A stretch of DNA of 42,382 bases from Opitutaceae bacterium (GTDB lineage Bacteria > Verrucomicrobiota > Verrucomicrobiia > Opitutales > Opitutaceae). The notes beneath the pieces were generated by a model. The model searched no databases and had not been told where the DNA came from. It was given only the letters and a program-made list of their open reading frames with translations. Both the position numbers and the translations under genes were made by a program. The number at the start of each line of letters is the position of its first letter. The stretch's first letter is position 1. The DNA lies in assembly GCA_014879845.1 (NCBI GenBank), contig JACSRI010000109.1, positions 1 through 42,382 on the forward strand, given 5' to 3'. Of this stretch, positions 35,501-42,382 are shown piece after piece.

Positions 35501-38500
35501 TCGCTCGTCGCGCCGCGCGACCTCGGCTCGGCCGGTGGCTACAACCGCAACAACGCCCACCCCAACACCTCCACCACGGCCGGCGGCGCGATCTTCCTCA
35601 ACGTCGCCGGCTCGCTCGAGTTCCACGGCATCGCCACCGCCACCGGTGCGGTGCGCGACACCACGCACGCCGGCGCGACCGGAGGCTCGATCCTCATGCG
35701 CGCCGACCGGCTCTCCGGCACCGGCCGACTCATCGCCGACGCCATCAGCGGCTCGGGCAACAACCAGTCCTCCGGCGGTCGCATCGCCATCTGGGCGACG
35801 ACCAACACCCTGCCGACCAGCTCAGCCTCGGCCCGATCCGGTGGGCCCACGGCGCAGCCCGGCACGATCCACTATGCCGACGGAAACGCCATCGCCTGGA
35901 TCCGTTCGCCGCTGGAGGTATTCACGGGCCCGACACGCCTCGACTGGCTCGCGACGGGATCCGCGACCACGACCGGTATCGACATCCTCGCCCAGCCGGC
36001 TGCGGGGCCTGCGCTGACCCTCGCCACCGGACTCGCGCCGACCGCCTCCCTTCTCTGGGACACGACCACGCTGGAGGACGGCCTCTACACCCTCACCGCG
36101 CGCAAGCGCGACACGCACACCGGCGAGATCCTCGGTACGGATACGCGCACGGTCACGCTGCTCAACAACGCCCTCGTCCTGCGCGGCACGATCACGCAGA
36201 GCGTCACGATCCCGGCCGGCAAGGTCTCCTTCATCGTCGGGCCGATCGTCATCCCCGCCGGCGTGACCGTCACCGCCGAGCCCGGCGCGATCATCAAGAT
36301 CTCGCTTGGCGCGAGCGTGATCGTCGAGGCCGGCGGCACGCTCTCCGCCCTCGGCACGGCCGAGGCGCCGATCGTGTTCACCTCCATCCTCGACGACACC
36401 ATCGGCGGCGACAGCAACTTCGACGGCACCGCCACCGCGCCCGGCGTGGTGGATTGGAACGGCCTGCGCTCGAACGGCGGCGCGATCGCGTTCAACGAGT
36501 TCGCCGAGGTGCGCCACGCCGTGGAGATGGTGGACAACAACATCACCACCACCGTGCGCTGGCGCGCCGGCTCGGTGCGCGTGATCACGCGCACGATCGA
36601 CATCATTCAGGGCGGCGCGCTCACCATCGAGCCGGGCGCGATCGTAAAGTTCGCCCGCAACACCGGCATCCGCGTCGCCGCCGGCACGCTCGCGGTCGAG
36701 GGCACGCTCCTGCGGCCGGTGATCTTCACCTCGGATCGCGACGACTCCGTGGGCGGCGACAGCAACGGCGACGGCAGCCTCACCACCCCGATCCCGGGCG
36801 ACTACTACGGCCTCCAGTTCGAGGATACCGTCTCGACCCTCCGCCATGCCGAGTTCCGCTACGGCGCCGAGAGCTGGGCGGGGTTCCGCGGGTTGCTCGA
36901 CATCCGCACGGCCGACGTGCTCTTCGAGTCCTGCACGTTCGTGGACATCCTCTTCGAGGCGGCCTACCTGCAGCCCGACCACGGCGGCACGGCCACCTTC
37001 GAGAACTGCATCTTCACCCGCGTGGACCGCCCGATCTTCGCCAACCGCGGTTCGGTCGCGGTCGTGCGCAACTGCGTCTTCGACGGCAACCGTCGCGCCA
37101 TCCACATCTCGGGTGGTCGGGTCGATGTGTACAACTCGGCCATCACGAACAGCCTGAACTGGGGCGTAATCGTGGACGACGGCAGCGCGATCACGGATTT
37201 TCTCAACAATGCCTTCTGGAACCCGCGCGCCACCGGTGGCAACGTCACGGGCGCGACGATCGCACTCGGCACCAACGGTGTGATCGAGGGCGACCCGAGG
37301 TTCGTCGATCGCGGGGCGCTCGACTACCGCGTGCTCGCCGGCTCGGCCCTGATCGACGCCGGCAACGCCGCGCAGGACGTGCCCGCCGACTTCCGCGGTT
37401 TCGCCCGCCTCGGCACCGCGCCCGAGATCGGCGCGTATGAGTTCACCGCGCCGCACGCGTCACCCATCGATCTCTCGGCCGAGATCAGCGGCCCGCCGGC
37501 GAGCGCCCTCTCGGGCTCGGCGATCGATCTCACCGTGGTTGCGCGCAACGCCGGCACCGCACCCGTCACCGCTCCGTGGAGACACGCGATCTTCCTACGT
37601 CCGATGGACGGCGGCGTCGACGTGCCGGTGGCGGAGTTCGTCGATCAGCCGGCGGCGTCGCTGGCGGCCGGCGCAGCTGCGTCCTTCACCACCCGGGTGA
37701 CCGTGCCCGATGGGCTCGTCGGGCTCTACAGCTTCGGCATCACCGTGAATCCCCGCGAGGAAGCGTTCGAAGGTATCCACCTCGCCAACAACACGAGCGT
37801 CGCCGGCGCACCCACCACGATGGACGTGCCCGAACTGCCGTTCGGCGGCAGCGTGAGCGGGCGTTTCTTCCGCGCCGGCGAGTCGCGCGTCGTCAAGGTG
37901 CGCCCGGCGACTCCCGGGCAGACGATCCATTTGCTCGGCGACACCGAGGCGACCCGAGGTTTCACCCGGGTGCTCGCCGCCCGCGGTCGTGTGCCGACGG
38001 AGGACGACTTCGACACGCAGAGCCCGCAGTGGGATCAACCCAACGCCACCCTCGCGATCGCGAACAGCGCCGACGATTGGTACTACGTGCGCATCGTCGC
38101 GAGCGAGCTGCGCGTGCCCACCACGGCCTTCACGCTCGCGGCGCGAGCGGTCGAGTTCCAGCTCTCCGGCCTCGGCGTCACCACAGTCGGCACAGGACCG
38201 GTGACGGTCGGCGTGCTCGGCACGGATCTGCGCCAGGGCGCGACGGTCACGCTCCGCCCCGTCGGCGGCGCGAGCGCGGTCAACGCCCGCGACGTGGTCG
38301 TGACGGGTGGCACCTCGGCCGACGCCACCTTCGATCTCACCGGCGCCGCTCCCGGGCTCTACGACGTCGTGGTGACGCAGGGCGGCCTCGAGCGCGTTCT
38401 CCCCGGCAGCCTGCGCGTCTCCAGCGCGGCCACGGGCGCCAACATCATCACGACCGTCGCCGGCCCGGGCGTGAACCGCGTGGGTTTCCCCTACTTCGCC

Positions 38501-41500
38501 GCAGTCACCGCGCGCAACACCGGCGCCGCCGACTCGCCCGCGCCGATCATCACGGTGTCCGGCCCCGGCATGCCCGTGGACCTGAACGATCCGGAGAGTC
38601 CATTCTACGGATACGGCTACGCCGAGGATGACACGGGCCGCGACTTCTTCCTCGCCATCCCGCCCACGGGCAATCCCGCCGTCCTGCCCGCCAGCCGCAG
38701 CGCCGAGGTGTTCATCGCACAGGGCATCACGCCCGATGGACGCTTCGAGGTCGCGACCAACATCGTCCAGGCCGGCGACACCACGCCGTATGATCTCGTC
38801 GGGTTCGGCACCCATCTCGCGCCGAATCCGAAGCCCGCCGGCTGGGACGATGCCTGGGCGCTGCTCGCCACGAGCGAGCCGCAGACCCTCGGCGGCCTCG
38901 CCCACCTCACCGCGACGGCGGCGGACGCGCTCTATCGACAGAGCGGCTACCGCAGCAACGACGTGGCCGCGATCCTCGCGCGGCATGTGGACGCGGTCCG
39001 CATCGCGATGCTCAATCGCATCCACGGCCGCGTGCAGTGGCTCGACGCCGCGGAGCACGCGCCGCTGGGAGGCATCCAGGTCTCGCTTGTGGACTTCGAT
39101 GGCACGCCGGCCGGCCGGGCGACCACGCTCGCCGATGGCACGTTCTCCTTCCCCGCTATCCCATCCGGGGTGTACGACTGGGAGCTGGAGGGCGCATTTC
39201 CCGCCGCGGCCTTCGCCCCGCTCGAGGTGACGTTCGGCACCACGATCGAGGGCATCGCGCTGACCATGGTGCCCGGCGCGTCCGCCCACGCCCGGATCCT
39301 GCCCGTTGCAGGAGTCCCGTTCGAGACGATGCTGGTCACGCTCCACAACCTCGAGCTCGGCATTAACGCCTCGGCCGTGCCGGACGCGCTCGGCCAGGTC
39401 ACGCTGCGCGGTCTGCCCGAGGCCACGTTCACGCTGACCGCGCTCGCGCCGGGCCGCACGACGGTGACACGCCCTGGAGTCAACGTCGTCCTCGGGGCGT
39501 CCAATGACCTGGGCCAGATCCAGTTCGCGTCCACCACGGGATCGCTCGCGGGCGCTGTCGCGCGGCAGGACACGCAGGCGCCGATCGCCGGTGCGGCGGT
39601 GTTTGTCGCCGGCGTGCCCGGCGCATTCGCCCGCACGGACGAAGCCGGAGCCTACCGTATCGAAACGGTTCCGACGGGGACGCAGACCCTTCGCGTGGTC
39701 GCTCCCGGTTTCGCGACCGCGCTGGCGACCGACGTCGTGATCGTCGGCGGCGCCGAGACGACACGAAACGTGTCGCTCGCTCCGGGCGCCACCGTCACCG
39801 GCGTGGTCACCGTCGGCGGCGGCGCAGGCGAAGGCGGCACGGCGGTGGCCGGCGCCACGGTGGAATTGACCGACGGCACGCAGGTCCTCATGTCCGCGCA
39901 GAGCGACGCGACCGGCCGCTACACCCTGAGCGACCTCCCGGCCGGCGCGTTCACGCTCCAGGCATTCAACGATCTGCGAGGTGCGGCCAGCGCCCCCGTG
40001 GACGTCGTGCTCGCGACGCAGACGGTGGCGAATCTCGAACTCGTCCCGACGAAGACGATCTCCGGTGCGGTCCGCTACACGGGCGGCACGCTCGCGGGCC
40101 AGATCGGCATGCGCGTGCAGGGCGTCGTGGGCACTCCGGAGTTCACCGTCACCAACAGCGACGGGCGCTTCGTGCTGAATGGCCTGCCGGCGGGCGACTA
40201 CGTCTGGTCCCTGGCCGACGGCGGTCGCCGCACGCCGCTGACCATCTCGGCCGATGGCACCACGGCGACCTCGCTCGACCTCAGCCTCGACGCCGGCGAG
40301 ATCGCCGGGCGCGTGTTCGCGGCCGACGGCACCACGCCGCTCGCCACGATGGTGCAGCTCGTGCGCGACGGAAAAGTCGTCTCGTCCACGGCGAGCAACG
40401 CGGCGGGTGAATACCGTTTCGCCCTCGTCGCGCCCGGCACCTATGAGGTCCACGCGATCGGGCTGGAACAGTACTTCACGCCGGTGACCGGGGTCGTCGT
40501 CACGGCAGGTTCGGGAACAACTCCCGCGCCGCTCATTGGCGGTTTTGCGACGCTCGATCTCACCGTGCGCCTCGGCTCGAGCGGTGCGCCGCCGTCGGGT
40601 TTTGCCATCGCGTTTCTCGATCCGGTCGGCGGCCCGCACGGCACGACCACGCAGCTCCTCGGTCGGCTCGACGCGAGTGGCGCGACGCGGTTCACATCGC
40701 TCGCGCCGGGCGCCTACCGCGTGCATGCCATCGGCATCGGCGTCGCCTCGGAACAGACCATCATCGAGGTCGCCGTGGGCGCGAACCAGGCCTCGCTCAC
40801 ACTCGAGCCATCCGGCTACGTCGGCGGTCGCATCACCGCCCCGGGTGGCCTTGGGGTCGAGGGTCTCGACGTGATCGTGCATCGCGCGGGCGACATCCAG
40901 CGCCAGTGGACGGGACAGACCAATCGCGATGGCGACTACGCCATCGGCGGGCTTCTTCCCGGCGACTACGTGATCCAGGTCGCCGATCGTCGCACCGAGC
41001 CGGATACAGCCCCGCTCCTGATGCCGGCCGGCCAGGCGCTATCCATCGCCGCTGGAGATGATCTCGTGCGCAACATCGCGCTCCTCGCCAGCGCGCAGAA
41101 GATCTCGGGCCGGCTGGTCGCGACCGACGGCTCGTTCCCCTTCCGGGCGGACATCTCCCTGCGCAATGCGGCCGGCATCGAGGTGCTGCGTCGCCGCCTG
41201 GATGGCACGGGTGCCTTCGCGCTGCCGCTGCCGGCGGCGGGAGACTACACGCTCACCGCGAGCGCCCTGGGTTTCCTCGCCTCGGACCAGGCGATCACCG
41301 TCGGCACCACGGCGATCACGACCGACCTCGCCGCGACGTGGACGGGCGGCGCCGCACAGCTGAGCCTCGGCAGCTCGGCCTTCGCCACCCACGACGGACC
41401 GCCGCTGCAGGCGCTCTCGGTCAGCAGCCTTTTTGGCTGGGTGGGCGAGTGCAAGGACGCCTTCCGGGAACTGCTCGAGGATGTCCTGCAAAAGCCCGAA

Positions 41501-42348
41501 CCGCCGCAGCCGGACTTCTTCGCTCCGGATTTCCTCAAGGACCCCTGCCTGTCCTGCCCGGCAGCCAAGGCCGCCTGGGACCGCACCGCGCGGCTCCAGA
41601 TGATCGCCAACAACCAGTATTCGGCCTGGCACGACGCCTGGCAGGCGCAGGTCGAGCAGATCTCGGCCGAAGTCGGCCTGCTGGGGGTGAATCTCCTCAA
41701 GCTCGCCGGCGCGATGGCACAGGCCGAACTCGAGATGCTCGATATAGCCAAGACCGTGGCGGAGGAGATCCCCAAGATGGGGGCGCTGCTCGCCTCGATC
41801 GCCAAGTCCTCCACCCAGGAGCCGTACCTCGAGTGGGCCATCGAGCGCCACGACGAGTTGTGGAAACTCCAGGACGGGCTCAACGCGGTCTTCTACACGG
41901 GCATCGCCGGCGGTGTCGCCGGTCAGCTCGACCCGAGCAACGGCAAGGGCCCGAAGTTCATGGAGTCGCTCTCCAATCTCTTCAAGCCATCCACCTACCA
42001 GAGTTGGGACAGCATCTACGGCGCCTGTTCCGACATCACCGGCATCGTCAAGGCCATCACCGACCTCGGCCAGCTCTCGGGCAATTTCCGCACCGCGTTC
42101 GAAGGCACGCCGTTCGACAAGGTGCTCAAGGCGCTGGACAAGTTCTTCACGCTGATGGACCCGCTGGTCCAGAGCTTCAAGACGGTGCAGACCGCGCTCA
42201 ACACCTCCATGGCGGTGCAGAACAGCAAGGATCTCTACTACCGGGCGATCAACGCGCGCAACGAGGCCTACGCCGAGTGCATGAGCGCGATGGACGACTG
42301 CGTCTGTGTCGGTGGCGAGGAGTGCGGCTGCGAGGATCCCCCTCCACC
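32600..42348 (+). CDS. Giant exported multi-domain surface protein (3' truncated by contig end)
   Basis: About 3249 codons are open without a stop up to the adapter at 42349. The signal peptide is residues 1-27 (hydrophobic LFLALAFVLLAPALTRA). Four glycine-rich repeats of about 270 residues follow (to about 1095). A right-handed beta-helix-like region (about 1190-1610, with INAPEIGAY-type ending) is next. Then a CARDB-like domain (about 1620-1740), further beta domains, many carboxypeptidase-regulatory-like domains (about 2137-2914, repeated G-R-x-T-L-x-x-G/LPAGxYxL-type endings), and a helical tail (2934 on) ending in a cysteine cluster (CMSAMDDCVC, GGEECGCED). It is probably secreted or anchored at the surface, for adhesion or carbohydrate contact. 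The true C-terminus is missing. Confidence 0.8.
32738..35880 (+). repeat. Four ~270-residue glycine-rich tandem repeats
   Basis: Corresponding positions in the giant protein fall at residues 47 (SITVQSGG), 318 (SLTLDNNA), 587 (ALTIENGA) and 858 (ALTLEAGA), a spacing of 271, 269 and 271 residues. Each unit contains ISADGQGY or a variant (ISVDGEGY, LTADAQGY), a GPGF/GPGG stretch, TAGGGA and HGGA-x-GGS. The last unit is the most diverged. Confidence 0.85.
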
Positions 42349-42382
42349 CTGTCTCTTATACACATCTGACGCTGCCGACGAC
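42349..42382. other. Nextera sequencing adapter read-through (not genomic)
   Basis: The last bases are CTGTCTCTTATACACATCT (42349-42367), the Tn5 mosaic end, followed by GACGCTGCCGACGA (42368-42381), the reverse complement of the i5-side Nextera adapter, plus one index base. This is library adapter left at the contig edge. Translation beyond 42348 is therefore meaningless. Confidence 0.97.

Noticed and set aside
37595-40882. A 1095-codon minus-strand frame
   Set aside because: Antisense to the giant protein; composition is typical of GC-rich shadow frames.
41338-42369. A 343-codon plus-strand frame ending in LSLIHI
   Set aside because: Its stop lies in the Nextera adapter, and LSLIHI is the adapter translated. 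The frame is also the +2 shadow of the giant gene, whose own frame has a signal peptide and clear domains.

Overview
The window is GC-rich bacterial DNA with tightly packed genes. It is most likely the end piece of a draft contig, because the last 34 bases are sequencing adapter and not genome. I infer a Gram-negative, environmental bacterium. A Verrucomicrobiota/Opitutaceae-like host fits the propeller-type hybrid sensor kinase, the giant glycine-rich secreted protein and the metalloid-type operon, but I could not run a search, so the taxon is a guess. Several starts have no visible Shine-Dalgarno sequence.

Layout. (1) 17-102: tRNA-Tyr, followed by a decayed ISL3-type transposase fragment. 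(2) 613-4132: a metal(loid)-type operon of an ArsR repressor, a CSC-motif permease, a mini-thioredoxin, a Cys-rich DGC-domain protein, an exported thioredoxin and a CcdA-like membrane protein. Two copies of the same operator-like sequence precede the repressor and the permease. (3) 4500-14313, minus strand: a potassium island read as kdpB-kdpA-kdpC-kdpD-kdpE and then kup. The order B-A-C is unusual. Similar KdpE-box-like direct repeats lie about 50 bp upstream of both kdpB and kup. (4) 14314-15628: gene-poor DNA with a decayed frame interrupted by two in-frame TGA codons. (5) 15629-21520: a PIN/NYN-like protein, an exported alpha/beta-hydrolase, an exported von Willebrand A-like protein with an altered metal site, and two small cytosolic-looking proteins.

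(6) 21592-27366, minus strand: the most novel part. An LGFP-repeat protein is followed by a 1008-residue protein built from about 18 tandem 29-residue amphipathic helical repeats and ending in an HELTH zinc-peptidase-like domain. A C25/caspase-clan-like protein then starts inside the stop codon of that gene. None of the three has an obvious signal peptide. I regard this as a candidate undescribed two-protease system. (7) 27744-32512: a propeller-type hybrid histidine kinase translationally coupled to a LuxR-type response regulator. (8) 32600-42348: the 5' part (about 3249 codons) of a giant exported protein with four 270-residue glycine-rich repeats, a beta-helix region, a CARDB-like domain, many carboxypeptidase-regulatory-like domains and a helical Cys-rich tail. 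It is cut off by the contig end.

How the genes work together. The ArsR set would sense a soft metal or metalloid, export it and supply thiol electrons across the membrane. KdpDE would respond to low potassium and could drive both the high-affinity Kdp pump and Kup. The hybrid kinase/regulator pair could control the giant surface protein immediately downstream; this last link is inference from position only.
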